DNA of 64,000 nt from Hsuehochloa calcarea (GCA_036346395.1 CM070594.1:22477385-22541384); one strand, 5' to 3'. Positions 46,595 to 59,287 are shown, counted from the stretch's first letter. Numbers and translations are program-made. Notes: generated by a model not told the origin, from the letters alone.

Positions 46595-48753
46595 TGTAAT
46601 ACCCCGAATTTCGATTTGAGAATTTTCATTTGGATGAGAGAATTATTTCAAAAATTCAGAGATTTCGGGGAACTTTTGGACCTCGGGCCCCACCAAAGCT
46701 AGTTCTTACTGGCAGCCGCTTGACCGGTCAAGAGTGGGCCAAGAGAGGGGAGGCCGCACTGTGCCTTGGCCCATGCGCCCCATCTCCCTAAACCCTAGGG
46801 TGGCGGCCCCATCTCCCCTCTCCTCTTTCTCCTCTTTCTCCCCTTGGCCGCCACCCTCCCGCCTCTCTACTGGCGCCCCACGCCCCTTGGTGCCGCCTTC
46901 TCCCTCGGTGCTGGTCCCGGTGATTGCCGCTGCCGTCTACCCAAGCGCCGTGCAGTTCCTCCTCAACTGCCTCTCCTCCTCCCCTCGGTTTGGATGGCGA
47001 TCCAAGGGAGAAAGGGAGAGGGAGAAAGGGAATTTTGGTGGAGCTTGATCTTCATCCTCAGCGATTCTTCAAGGGTAACGAGATGTTTTCCTGCTGTTTG
47101 ATGTTGATTAGTTGCGAAACCGATTAGTTTGATTGGATTGATTTGGTGCTGTAGATATTCAGTTTCTGTCCAGATTGTTGCGCGTCCGTTATCAACCTGT
47201 TAGAGGCCGATTGGGAGATTCTCCCCTTCTAGAGAATTGTAGCCACGACTCTTAGCTTTCCATAGCCACCGAGATCACGTGATTCCGCCTTACGGTTTAG
47301 GAGATATGATTTTTTTAGTGCGCACTGGTCTGTCTGTCAGAACTGCTTGGTTTAGTCGGTTGCATCTATGTTTTGATCTAGTTAGAGTCAGAATCAGGTC
47401 GGCCACCCAACTAGGTTTTTGAAGATAATTTCACCATGTTTCCAGGCTGATAAAAATCACTTTATTTGGATCAGTGGTTTAAAAGTTAGAGCATTTTCTT
47501 TAGGGCTGTTCAGAATTCTGGGCAGACTGCAGTTGTAGTTTTTAATTGGATGGTTAGACCTCTGTATTGGCCGAATTAGAGTTTACCATCAACTAATGTT
47601 TTGTAGCCTGATCAGTTAAGAATCAGTGAGCACTGGTTTCAGGTCGTTTAGAGTTACAGATAATTGTTGGCGAATTTTCTTGTGCAACTGCCCGTAGAAT
47701 GATAATCTGGAATTTTGGTGTAGATGTCAAATTGAACCCTTGGGATGAGTGGGTTGATTAGAGAGCATCGTAGTACACTTGTAGCTGTGCCATATTCGAT
47801 TATCCGTAATACGTGGTAATACTTGTGTAGGCGGTGAGACGGTGGGTGGAAGGACACCTTCGTTGTTTCACAACACGTCACCACACGGAAGGCAAGTGCA
47901 AATGTTTAAATTGTGTGAATTCATTGTTTTCATGTTAACTTGGTAAATTATGAATATTCTTGTGATTTGAGTATGATGTGGTAGAGTTCAATACCTTATT
48001 CGATGATACATTGAGTTATATGCCAAGTTATGCTTTTCATTCCATGCATACATAATTCAGTTGCTGTCCACGGGAGTGGAAACTTGATTAAGTCCCATTA
48101 ATTCCAATATGGGCATGTAAGACCTACCATTCCAATGTAGGCAGTTTCGGACATTCCGTATGAAACGTTCTTCATACGGACTTGGATCCCCGCTCTTTGT
48201 TAAGAGCGGGCTTAAGTGAACACCGACGGGTGTGTCACTAGTTATACCGGTATAAACATGTGGAAAGTCCATTCTCCTTCAATGCATTCATTCATTCATA
48301 CCATGCTTTCTTAAGTTCATGAAGTCAATGATGTACTTGGAAAATTTGTTCCGATTCAGTATTCTTTGGGAATGTATATGTTGTGCTTCTTTGTTTCGAC
48401 TCACTCTTGCTTTTATTTATTTTAGGTGAATTCGGTGAAACGGTTGCTAGCGGGAGGGTGTAGTCCAAAGACGCTCCTTGCACATGAATAAAACAATCAT
48501 TCGTTAAAGTTCTATTTACATCTCTTCAGTTTTATTTATAATGTAATGGACTGTAATAATTGTCACTTGGAGGTTCATTAATATCGCTTTGGTTAATTCT
48601 CGTTTAAATTTATAGATGAACTGTGGTTAAGCCATAGATTGTTATCATGGTTAATCGTTTCTTTAGCATTGAAGGCGATGTTAATCTTATGAATTGAATA
48701 GTAGGTTGTCTTGTTAGGTGACATCTTGTCTTCCGAATAGACAGGGTGTTACA
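46595..48753 (+). repeat. 5' LTR of non-coding (LARD-like) element (2.16 kb)
   Basis: TGTAATACCCCG...GGTGTTACA, preceded by AGAAA (46590-46594). It is almost identical to 53064-55224; visible differences are mostly small indels near the start and around 48060 and 48155. Confidence 0.92.
47892..48425 (+). other. Intron-like hairpin module in LTR
   Basis: AAG|GCAAGT and TTTTAG|GT bound 534 nt. Consecutive hairpins: TCCACGGGAGTGGA (about 48067-48080), CCCATTAATTCCAATATGGG (48097-48116), CCTACCATTCCAATGTAGG (about 48123-48141), CGTATGAA...TTCATACG (about 48157-48178), CCCGCTCTTTGTTAAGAGCGGG (about 48188-48209), a GTGAACACCGACGGG-type palindrome (about 48216-48238) and ATACCGGTAT (about 48244-48253). 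Confidence 0.5.
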
Positions 48754-51700
48754 GTTGGTATCAGAGCGGGCTTTAGGTCCGTGGTAATTAAGTTATTAAA
48801 ATGACACACTCGTGCACGATGAGGTGGGGTTTGGGAAATCCATTGTTTCCGCATTTCTAGTGATGTTGTTCATTATGTTGTATGTTATAGAATTGCTTCT
48901 GTACTATCTTTCTTGTTATTAATCTATGACGTGATGTGATATACTATATATCTATGAGTTATTCTATGATTGTCATGAGATGATCCTATATATTCATAAT
49001 TGATTGCCTTAGTTATGCGTAACGGTAGCGGACGTCGATCAACTGAGTTCGTGGTTGTCGTCCTGGGTTTTGCCAGGCTACACCACTGTTCGTATTGCAA
49101 TAGTAGAGAAGTTCTTACCCCTGTTCTATAGTTCTGTGTTGAGCCTGAGCTCATTGACGAAGTTTGTCCTTCTCAAGTTTGTATCTGGTTTTACGTTGTA
49201 GTTTCGATAGTTCGTGAATTTCTTTTGAATGGAGGGTTATAATGCAAAGGCAATCTCTAGTAGATTTGATCGTTCTTTGAAACAATTATTGTTCTTTCAA
49301 CTATTGTGACATTTCTGCTCCACGTGAGCGTAGTTAATTTGCAAGATTTACCTTTTCACGGAAGTTCTGTTTTACCCCTGTTGGAAAATTCAACCCGTGT
49401 GTTCACTTGAGGTTTCGGGCATTGGCAGATTTCTTTTGCAAGTTCTTTATCAAGTGCACAATGATCTTGCATATTTCTTATTTTGACAAATTCTTGTCCG
49501 GTGGTAGTTGATGAATTTCTCTTAGGTTCATGATTCATGGTAGTGATGAGATCCAATAGGTCTTTAATGGTTCTCTGAAAACATTATTATTTTTCAGATG
49601 TTGAATTTCTGTTATTTTAAATGATCTTCGACAGTTGGCAATATTGATATTTCTATGTTTGTTCCTTCCTTCTCATTGGAAAATAGCGACTCGTTTACTC
49701 GTTTGATAGTTTGTATAATGAGAGTTTTCTGTTGCAAGTTCATTAACACGAGGAAGCATTGGCTCCATGTATTTCTTTTGGATAATTCCGCCTTGAAGTT
49801 TAACGATCTCTTTTATGAGGATTAGTGTTAAAACCCTTTTGGGGTGCCTTGTGGTGATTAAGTTGGAGATGGTAATCAAACAAACTGGTAGGCTACGGGT
49901 TCCTATTGGTCCCTAGATGTTTTTTCAAAACAATTCTTGTCTTTCTGATTGCTGAGCTTTCTTTGCTACTTGTACACGATATTATTGACAAGATCATTCT
50001 TTTTGTAAGAGTCCTATCTCTCTTGTTGTTTAAGGGGACCTAATTAACCGTTTGGTATTTTGATAACGGGAATTATCTTCTACTAAGTTTATTGAAGAAA
50101 TTTCGACTCAGTTCAATTCTTTTGTAGTAGTTGGAGTGTTGGAGTTTATAACCTCCCTTTGAAAAGGAAAAGTGTCGCGACCTCTTTCCAATGTTTTGTG
50201 GTGTTGTGTGAGAGGTTTGTCTCAGCTTTGTGGCATTGGTACTAGGTTCCTTTTCGAGAACAAGTTGTTATTACAATTCCATTTGATGCTGAAAATTTCT
50301 ATAACCCGATTTGTCATGTTTCCTTTAGAAGGTTTATTGATATGATCAGTAATGTGAGAATAAGGTTGATTCTTTTATAGAGAAAGAAGTTTTAACCACC
50401 TTTCTTGTTGTTTCCAAAATGAATCAATTTCGAGTTTTGTGTTCATGACCTACTGGAGGTCCAAGTTTATTATGATAAACGAAGTTTGCCGCAGAAACGA
50501 TTTGTTGCAAAGTTATAATGGTTCTTCGATGATGCGAAGCGTTTTGATCTTGAATGCTCGTTGTTCTTATCTCAGTAAGATCCGACATTCTCTTCTTGCG
50601 AGGCTTATGTTTTCAATTGTGGACTCCACCTATGTTCAATGAGTTCATTGCCTAATTGGTTTTCCCCTTGGTTCTGTATTCATTACGAGTGGTAAGTGAT
50701 TTCCCAGTTAGTGAAAAGCGTTTTTCACGTGCCTCTTCTTTTGAGATGCATTCAACCCATTCTTTTCGCTGGTCTTTCAAATGTTTTCTAAATATGGTTG
50801 TGAGCTTGATGTTATTACTTGTAGTAAATTGATCGCTTTTGGTGACATCGCTCAAATAAGAATATTTCAAGTTTAGCTTTCACGGTACCTTGGAGCTCGT
50901 GAATCAAATGGTAACCGAGATTATTTTGGGTAACTTGAGGAATTGGATTAACCTATTGTTCTTTAAAGATTTCGTGTGATTTAGTCCGAAAGGTTCCTTG
51001 GTTTGAGTTCGCAAAGTGAGGTTGCAATAAAAGAAAATTTTTGTTGATCTCTTCGAGACGGTTAATCCGCTTGCTTTCCGTGAAATCCTCGTAAATGGAA
51101 ATGTTTCAGTTTTGTGGTCGAGAACATTTGGATCTCGTGTTTTCCAAGTAGATGAACTGTTTCGAGCCAGTTGGCATGTTGAAGGATCTTATCGATTCTT
51201 AATTAAAACTTGTGGTTATTTGAAGCGTCCCTAAATTTGTTGCTCTTTCCGCTCAAGAGATGGCGAATTTCAAACGTAATATCTTTCTTTCGTGTCTACC
51301 GTCATTTGCTATTCTCTTTGAGGATGTGTGCCTCCAATTATGAACTCACTTTCGCTTTCCAAGATCACCTTTATCGTATATTTCTTTTGGTTTCTGCTTC
51401 GCCGTGATGAGCAACGCTTCATGTGTGAATAAACTTATCTTTGTTCGCCTCTTCCATTTGAGAAAGAATCACAGCTTTGGGTTGCAAAGTGTTTGCAAAG
51501 GATAAGTTTGGCAACCGCTTGGTGGTGGATGAGTAATCGTAGCGATGATATTTTGCTACCAAGTTATCGGAGGAGTAGTAGAATGTGAAATAGTTTTGAT
51601 CTGTATCCCTTAGAGGGAAATTGATTCACCAAATGTTTGACTTCAAGTAAGTCTAAATAGTGTTACTACCAATAACACCGGTATATAGTGAAATTCTAGA

Positions 51701-53063
51701 ACTTCAATTCGAGATTGAAAAGTTAGTGATTATCTGAGGCATGGAAACCTTCATTGATTTTTTTTAAAAGTAACGCAATTGGATAGCATTGCGAGATGGT
51801 GTGGGTGATTTATGATGATGTCATTGATGGAGTATGTTAGAATGGTGGTACTATTGGAGATTTAATTCGATGATTTCACTATCGCTTATAAGAACAATCA
51901 TGTAGAGGTTTTGGAAGTTAAATTTGGGTTTGCATTGTTATGTTAGACCTTTGGTCATCCAATGATTATGTGTAGAGAAAGTGGAATAATGGAGTTTCCT
52001 GATCAGTAAAATAATAATTGATAGAACCCTTTTGATGTAGTACATGTTTGTGCGAGTTAAGGATTCTGAGTTGTTGTTCTTGGAAATTGGAGGTAATGTG
52101 ATGGTTTGGAGCCTATTCTGTGGTGCCTTGAACGCCTTCTATTAAATCGATTTTGGTTAGTAGAATGAATTGTCTAGAGTATTCGGTGGATTCAATGTAG
52201 CCTCTCCACAATGGTGTGGATGATGTCCTTCAGTTTGATCATAATTTGATAAGGTTCAATTAAGAGGTTTAATCTCTTGTGGTATGCGATGAATTCAAAT
52301 TAGAGAAATTTTATTCCTAGAGGAGAGAAGTCATGGAAAGGAATGTTCATCGATAATGAGGTGTTTTCTTGATTCTCGCTTGAGTTTTGTGTCGTTGACT
52401 TGTATCTTCCGCAATTTTGAGTTGGCGCCTTTGGCGTGTTGATTCTTTCCAAATCCGCATAAACCGCAAGTATTTGGTTTGAGCGTTCGAGTGATTTCTC
52501 CTTTGGTTGTCGTGGTGTTCCTTTGTAAACTGCTTATTTGGAGAACGGATTTGTTTTCGAGATGATTGTCAAATTTGGAATCTAACCTTTTGGTGGAGAG
52601 TTAGCATTGAGTGGACGCGATGAGGACTCTCTATTTTCAATTGGATTCTCTTTGTTTTCGAAAGTTGCGTAAATTGAAAGTTGGTATTTCGCTTTGACCG
52701 TCTTCGTACACGCGCAAGCACGATCGTCGGTGTGTTCTGGTGCTGAGTGAGCAGCTGAACTATTCAAGATTCGAGTTATAGTTTAAGACGTTGACCATCG
52801 AGTATGGTCTTACCTTCGATCCTCTTCTGATGAGGGTACCTAGAAAGTTCAGGTTGAGTGTTAGGTCAGGCGTCGTTTTGGGTCTTTGGGTTGTGGTTTT
52901 CTAGTCCGAAAGAGAGGCCGCTGAGAGCTAGAATCCTCGTGTGCGGCGCAAGATCGAGATCTGCCTTTCTAGTACGTGTTTACCTCTGATGCTCTGGTCG
53001 TAGCTTTCGTTCGAGTGGATCGCTGTGTAGATTCGAGGTCGAATCCTGTTAAGGGGGGATGAA
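48754..53063 (+). mobile_element. Non-coding internal region (4.3 kb) of the LARD-like element
   Basis: The primer site TTGGTATCAGAGC (48755-48767) abuts the LTR and a polypurine tract (TTAAGGGGGGATGAA, about 53049-53063) precedes the 3' LTR. No ORF in any frame exceeds about 76 codons and no gag or pol block is recognisable, although ends and LTRs are intact and the LTRs nearly identical. This fits a large retrotransposon derivative moved in trans. The first 1.3 kb is shared with 2708-4028 and 15483-16481. Confidence 0.88.
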
Positions 53064-55224
53064 TGTAATACCCCGAATTTCGATTTGAGAATTTTCATTT
53101 GGATGAGAGAATTATTTCAAAATTCGAGATTTCGGGAACTTTTGGACCTCGGGCCCCACCTGTGCTAGTTCTTGCTGGCACCAGCTTGACCGGTCAAGAG
53201 GGCCAAGAGAGGGGAGGCCGCACTGTGCCTTGGCCCATGCGCCCCATCTCCCTAAACCCTAGGGTGGCCTACCCCATCTCCCCTCTCCTCTTTCTCCTCT
53301 TTCTCCCCTTGGCCGCCACCCTCCTGCGCTCTCTACCGGCGCCCCACGCCCCTTGGTGCCGCCTTCTCCCCTCGGTGCTGGTCCCCGGTGATTGCCGTCG
53401 TCGTCTACCCAAGCGCCGTGCAGTTCCTCCCCAACCGGCCTCTCCTCCTCCCCTCGGTTTGGATGGCCGATCCAAGGGAGAAAGGGAGAGGGAGAAAGGG
53501 AATTTTTGTGGAGCTTGATCTTCATCCCTCAGCGATTCTTCAAGGGTAACGAGATGTTTTCCTGCTGTTTGATGTTGATTAGTTGCGAAACCGATTAGTT
53601 TGATTGGATTGATTTGGTGCTGTAGATATTCAGTTTCTGTCCAGATTGTTGCGCGTCCGTTATCAACCTGTTAGAGGCCGATTGGGAGATTCTCCCCTTC
53701 TAGAGAATTGTAGCCACGACTCTTAGCTTTCCATAGCCACCGAGATCACGTGATTCCGCCTTACGGTTTAGGAGATATGATTTTTTTAGTGCGCACTGGT
53801 CTGTCTGTCAGAACTGCTGGGTTTAGTCGGTTGCATCTATGTTTTGATCTAGTTAGAGTCAGAATCAGGTCGGCCACCCAACTAGGTTTTTGAAGATAAT
53901 TTCACCATGTTTCCAGGCTGATAAAAATCACTTTATTTGGATCAGTGGTTTAAAAGTTAGAGCATTTTCTTTAGGGCTGTTCAGAATTCTGGGCAGACTG
54001 CAGTTGTAGTTTTTAATTGGATGGTTAGACCTCTGTATTGGCCGAATTAGAGTTTACCATCAACTAATGTTTTGTAGCCTGATCAGTTAAGAATCAGTGA
54101 GCACTGGTTTCAGGTCGTTTAGAGTTACAGATAATTGTTGGCGAATTTTCTTGTGCAACTGCCCGTAGAATGATAATCTGGAATTTTGGTGTAGATGTCA
54201 AATTGAACCCTTGGGATGAGTGGGTTGATTAGAGAGCATCGTAGTACACTTGTAGCTGTGCCATATTCGATTATCCGTAATACGTGGTAATACTTGTGTA
54301 GGCGGTGAGACGGTGGGTGGAAGGACACCTTCGTTGTTTCACAACACGTCACCACACGGAAGGCAAGTGCAAATGTTTAAATTGTGTGAATTCATTGTTT
54401 TCATGTTAACTTGGTAAATTATGAATATTCTTGTGATTTGAGTATGATGTGGTAGAGTTCAATACCTTATTCGATGATACATTGAGTTATATGCCAAGTT
54501 ATGCTTTTCATTCCATGCATACATAATTCGATTCTTCAGTCACACGGAGTGGAAACTTGATTAAGTCCCATTAATTCCAATATGGGCATGTAAGACCTAC
54601 CATTCCAATGTAGGCGTTTGACATTCCGTATGAAACGCTCTTCATACGGATTGGATCCCCGCTCTTTGTTAAGAGCGGGCTTAAGTGAACACCGACGGGT
54701 GTGTCACTAGTTATACCGGTATAAACATGTGGAAAGTCCATTCTCCTTCAATGCATTCATTCATTCATACCATGCTTTCTTAAGTTCATGAAGTCAATGA
54801 TGTACTTGGAAAATTTGTTCCGATTCAGTATTCTTTGGGAATGTATATGTTGTGCTTGCTGAGTTTCGACTCACTCTTTCTTTTATTTATTTTTAGGTGA
54901 ATTCCAGTGAAACGGTTGCTAGCGGGAGGGTGTAGTCCAGCACGTTCCTTGCACATGAATAAAACAATCATTCGTTAAAGTTCTATTTACATCTCTTCAG
55001 TTTTATTTATAATGTAATGGACTGTAATAATTGTCACTTGGAGGTTCATTAATATCGCTTTGGTTAATTCTCGTTTAAATTTATAGATGAACTGTGGTTA
55101 AGCCATAGATTGTTATCATGGTTAATCGTTTCTTTAGCATTGAAGGCGATGTTAATCTTATGAATTGAATAGTAGGTTGTCTTGTTAGGTGACATCTTGT
55201 CTTCCGAATAGACAGGGTGTTACA
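53064..55224 (+). repeat. 3' LTR of the LARD-like element (2.16 kb)
   Basis: TGTAATACCCCG...GGTGTTACA followed by AGAAA (55225-55229), matching the duplication before the 5' LTR. The hairpin module lies at 54363-54896. Confidence 0.92.
54363..54896 (+). other. Intron-like hairpin module in LTR
   Basis: 534 nt, the same boundaries and hairpins as 47892-48425. The AAACGCTCTTCATACG arm differs slightly from the sister copy. Confidence 0.5.
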
Positions 55225-56559
55225 AGAAAAGGGCTAGAGATTTGGTGCGGAAAACGCAGAGTCTTCGGTTGGAAATCGCCATTGTCATGGTCAAGCCGAA
55301 CACTAGCAATGGCGGCACGACCAGTCGACGTGAGGAGAACTGGTCGGGCGCGAGGAGGAAGCTGGTCGAGGACGACGACCAATCGATGGCCCCACCTGGC
55401 AGTGGCAGCGGAGAGACGCGGGCGCGAGCAAATGAGATCAGCGGGCGAAGCCACGCGGCGATCATCCAACGGAGGAAGGCGGGGTTGAGCGCGGGCGTTC
55501 GATCGAAATGTGGGGCACGCGTCGCGCATCCAACGGACGAGGGCGCGGGCGAGCGTGGGCTGGGCTGAGGCGCGGGAATAGTGTTGGGTTTCGGCCCAAC
55601 ACTGTTCCAGAGGATTTAAAATGAATTTCTCTTTTTAATAAAACCAGAAAATGTAAATAGCAAATGACTTTGGAAAAATTCTAGAAAATTCTGTAAAATA
55701 TAACCACGTATATAGAATCCAAATAAAATAGTTTTGGCAATTGTTGATATTGGGATTAACCCCAATAAATTATTCTATCATGAAATTCTATATTAAGCTT
55801 TTAAATTTAAATTGAAAAGAAATGCAAATGGTGAGATTCTCAACTAGCAACTAATGAAAAGATTTTCAGATGCCAAAATTTGGGATGTTACAGGCAACTT
55901 CCATAACAATCCCTCGGCCTCAACCTTTCCCGAATTGAGCCCGTTCATAAACTTGCACCAACCAATGGCCTAATTCGCCCAAGTCCAAACCAGTTTTATT
56001 TTTCAGGTTAAAATATTTTAAAAAGCATCTATGGTAAAAACAATACCATAGTCTTCAAATCAAAACATATTTGTCATTTGGCTAAAATTCCCCAAAATCA
56101 ACATTTTGCTCCAAACATTGTCTAAGCATATAATTTTTAAAATTTATTTTAACTATGGTGACAAGGCAATGACTATTCCAACATCAACATTGGTCATACA
56201 AAGGAAATAGATTAACTAGGAATTTAAAAACAGGAATTTAAAATAACTGGATAGAAATATGCATGCAATCATAACTTAAAATAGAATTAAATAATTTAAA
56301 CTAATAGGCTCATCATGGTCAAGCGTATTACTTGTCTTGCTACTTGTTGTTCTCAAACGGCGTCAAAATCTAACTCTCCGAAGTCGTAATCTATACGCAA
56401 AAATAAGCCAAATTCAAATAAAACTTTAAATTAAATAATTTTGGTACAGAAAGATAGATATTGAATTTATATGGATTTAAGAACAAGAATCGACGGATTC
56501 GGTGTTCGTATGAAGGAGAACGAACATCCTAAAGTTTGGATATCACGAGAACATATAGA

Positions 56560-57045
56560 ATTTCGAGTATTGTTCACCTTCGAGTATTGTTCATCTTTGA
56601 GTACTGTTTACTTCCGAGTACTGGTTATCCTCGAGTATTGTTCATCTTTCGAGTATTATTTATCTTCGAGTATTGTTTACTTCTGAGTACTAAGGTCGAA
56701 GGAGATTACGACTACACTGGTCGAAAGAGATTTCGACAAAGCCGGTCGAAAAAGAGATTTCGACTATACTGGTCGAGAGAAGGTTTCAACAGCACGGACC
56801 AAGGAAAGGTTTCGACAAGATTGGTCAAAGGAATGCTACGACTTTCTAATCAACAAAAGCTACGACTATCTGGCGGAAAGAAAACTACAACTATCTAGTC
56901 GAAGGAAGACCGCGACTACCTAGTCGAAGGAAAGCTACGATTATCTAGTCGAAGGAAGACCACAACTACCTTATCGACAGACACTACGACTATCTAGTCC
57001 AAGGAAGCTACGACTATCTAGTCGAAGGAAGTTACGACTACCCTA
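56560..57045 (+). repeat. Tandem arrays in the second giant LTR
   Basis: The TTCGAGTATTGTTCA array (56560-56695) and the CGACTATCTAGTCGAAGG array (56696-57045) are shorter or reordered versions of 38800-39425. Confidence 0.8.
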
Positions 57046-58202
57046 GGTAGCAGCAGCGGCGCTCGACTACAAGCCCGTCGGTGCTACGCGCCAAGGCAAG
57101 CTACGCAACAGAGCGAAAAACGAAGAGGAGAAGACGCTGAACCTTATGCGATACCTTACGGCGGTGAAGCACAACAGAGTGGCTGGTGGCGAAGAAAAAG
57201 GCGATAGCGAGGTACAGGTTCTGGTGGTGACGGTGCTCTGATGGCCCTCCAACGAAGAAGAAGTATGCCTTTGGTAGAACACGACGCGGTGAAGCTCTTG
57301 GTGTGGATGACGACACAAGAGACCAACGGACGGCGGCGCAACCGGCGGTGCTAGCGCTGGCGGCGGAGGAGCTTCGGCTTCTCTTCCGGTGGATAGAAAC
57401 GGACAGCGTGGTCATGGATTCAGGGAAAGGAGTGAGGGGAGAAATGTGAAGGCAGTGCCTCATTTTGTAGGGTAATGAGTAGCCGGAACATCGAGGACGT
57501 GCGCGGGCGTTAATGGCCGATGCGGCGACGATGAATAAAGTGAGTAAATGATAAAGAAACGGTCAATTGAGTGCTGCAGTGAGTAAAAGATGATCGTGGT
57601 AATAATTGAGCATGATATCGAGTGGAAACGGAAGCATCAATGTGGTTTAATCGATCGGAACAGCCGGCGCTCTAGTTCGGCGAGAGGAAGACGAAGGCCT
57701 AGTCGAAGAGAGAGAGGGAGGGAGAAAGACTGGTCGATGGCGCAGCTGGCACAGAAGGAATGGCCGTGGGCCATGGAAGGATTCGGCCCAGCCACTGTTT
57801 TGGATTTCCGAGAGATTTAGCGGTTAAAATAATTCAGATAATTCATTTAAGCTTTAAAAATAATAAAAAAAGTCCAAAAAACCACAAAAAGAATCATAGA
57901 AATTCTCTGAGTCATTTTGAACTTAAATAAAATATTTTCAACTTGTAATTGGTAATTAATTGTTGCAAATAATTTATTTAGCTTTAAAATAATAAATAAA
58001 AAGCTTTTAAAATTTTAGAAAAAATCCATAAGTTAATTAAAATTTTCTTTTCAACTTTAGATACAATAAAAACCAAAAAGCTCAATTAATTTTCCTTGTG
58101 ACTTTTAAAAACGATAAAACTCTTAAATTACAGAAAATCCAATAAAATAATAACTTTATTAATTTTATTTTTTGTAATAGAACTTTGCGATGTTACACCG
58201 CG

Positions 58203-58823
58203 CCTGAAGGCGCCGCCGCGTGTGCTGCGCCCCTCTCGCACGCGCCACTAGGGGCCCACACCCGTAAGCGCCGCCCAAAGCCAGCGTCGCCCGAATCCGG
58301 TTCCTCACCGGCCTGCCACTGGCCATCCGCCCCCGCACGGGCTCGACGCCGCCGGTTACCACTCGGCACTCCCGTATGAAGCGCCACCATCGGCAACGCT
58401 CGGCCCGGTCCCTCCCGCCTCCACCGACCACTAGCTCCCCCGCGCTTGTAGCGCTGCCCTCTGAACACTTGGAAAGGCCATATGTGCCCGAGCAAATGGG
58501 CCGGCCAGCGGGCCGCAAAAAATAAGAAAAAAAATAGAAAATCCAGATTTTTGCATAAAAACCCTCTAAAAATTTGAAAATTGTGCGAAAAAATTCTCAT
58601 AATTGAACTTTGGTGTTTTAGCCTTTGAAAATTGCAGAATTTACTCAAATTTAATTTTCCCGCGGAAAAGGGGCTAGAGAATTTAATTTTTCAATATGTT
58701 TTAGCATTTGAAGCATGTTTAACTTTGTTATTATTATTTCTATGAAATATATGTATTATATTTACTATTTTGATTATCCATGATTATTTATATTACTTTT
58801 AATCACTAAAAATAGTAGTAATC
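58203..58823 (+). mobile_element. Copia leader resumed after the nested element
   Basis: GC-rich sequence continuing 26850-27286 to about 58500, then AT-rich non-coding sequence up to the gag remains. No supported gene. Confidence 0.55.
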
Positions 58824-59287
58824 ATGAAAAATGCAAAGAAAAATCCAGGCTCACGAACTAGGAGTTCGAAGAATATTATGAAATTTTTGCAACTATTTAT
58901 GCAAATTACCAGCAATAATCTTATGAACTTTTTGAATGAATATGTAGATGGCTGGCATCACAAACCAGAAGTTCGAAAGAGCTGGACTAGCATGACCAGA
59001 ATTTGTACAAAATTTGTACTAGTCTTCAATTATGTGGAAAGGTAATCACGGATGATCAGAAGATTGAGAAGACTCTCTCCACCTTTCACCCAAATGTGGT
59101 GCAATCCGCACACAACTATCGTCAAGATAGCTACAAGAAGTATGCCGAATTGATTGACATCACGCAAGTTGCGGAAGCTCAAGATGATGTTTTAAGGAAG
59201 AACTACATCTTACAGCCGTCTAGTAGCAATGTTGGCCATGAAGCCAATGCTAGCAGCTACAAGGTGAGGAAGCCTCTCACAAATTAG
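58824..59287 (+). pseudogene. Copia gag remnant
   Basis: Two overlapping frames give a capsid-type segment: LMNFLNEYVDGW, then across a frame change VITDDQKIEKTLSTFHPN and YKKYAELIDIT. The IEKTLSTF and KKY.ELI blocks are typical of plant copia gag. The N-terminus is uncertain, and no intact zinc knuckle is seen after 59287. Confidence 0.65.

Larger units (their letters stand above)
43960..55892 (-). repeat. Solo LTR (about 3.3 kb), split by a nested non-coding LTR element
   Basis: Present as 43960-46594 and 55230-55892. It starts TGTCGGGACCC and ends GGGATGTTACA, with flanks GGCGA (43955-43959) and GGCAA (55893-55897), a target duplication with one C-to-T-type change. Removing it restores continuity with the homologous giant LTR at about 28330. 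Same family as 7182-19025. GC-rich ORFs around 45900-46400 belong to the LTR. Confidence 0.85.
27287..58197 (-). mobile_element. Giant-LTR, minimal-internal non-autonomous LTR retrotransposon (with nested insertions)
   Basis: Outer ends TGTCGAACCC (27287) and GATGTTACA (58197) are flanked by a perfect CCGCG duplication (27282-27286 and 58198-58202). Both LTRs, the primer site and the polypurine tract are present, so it is one complete insertion in a copia element. After nested insertions are removed, the LTRs are about 3.5 and 3.35 kb and the internal region is 762 bp. It encodes no gag or pol and must have been moved by another element's proteins. Confidence 0.8.
41351..58197 (-). repeat. 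5' LTR of the giant-LTR element, interrupted
   Basis: Present as 41351-41497, 43059-43959 and 55898-58197 around two solo LTRs. It starts TGTCGAACCC beside the primer site. Total length without insertions is about 3.35 kb. ORFs at 57067-57463 are LTR sequence also seen in the sister LTR. Confidence 0.8.

Noticed and set aside
48755..48770. TGGTATCAGAGC as part of a tRNA gene
   Set aside because: This is the primer-binding complement of a tRNA-Met 3' end directly after LTRs; no tRNA cloverleaf surrounds any copy.
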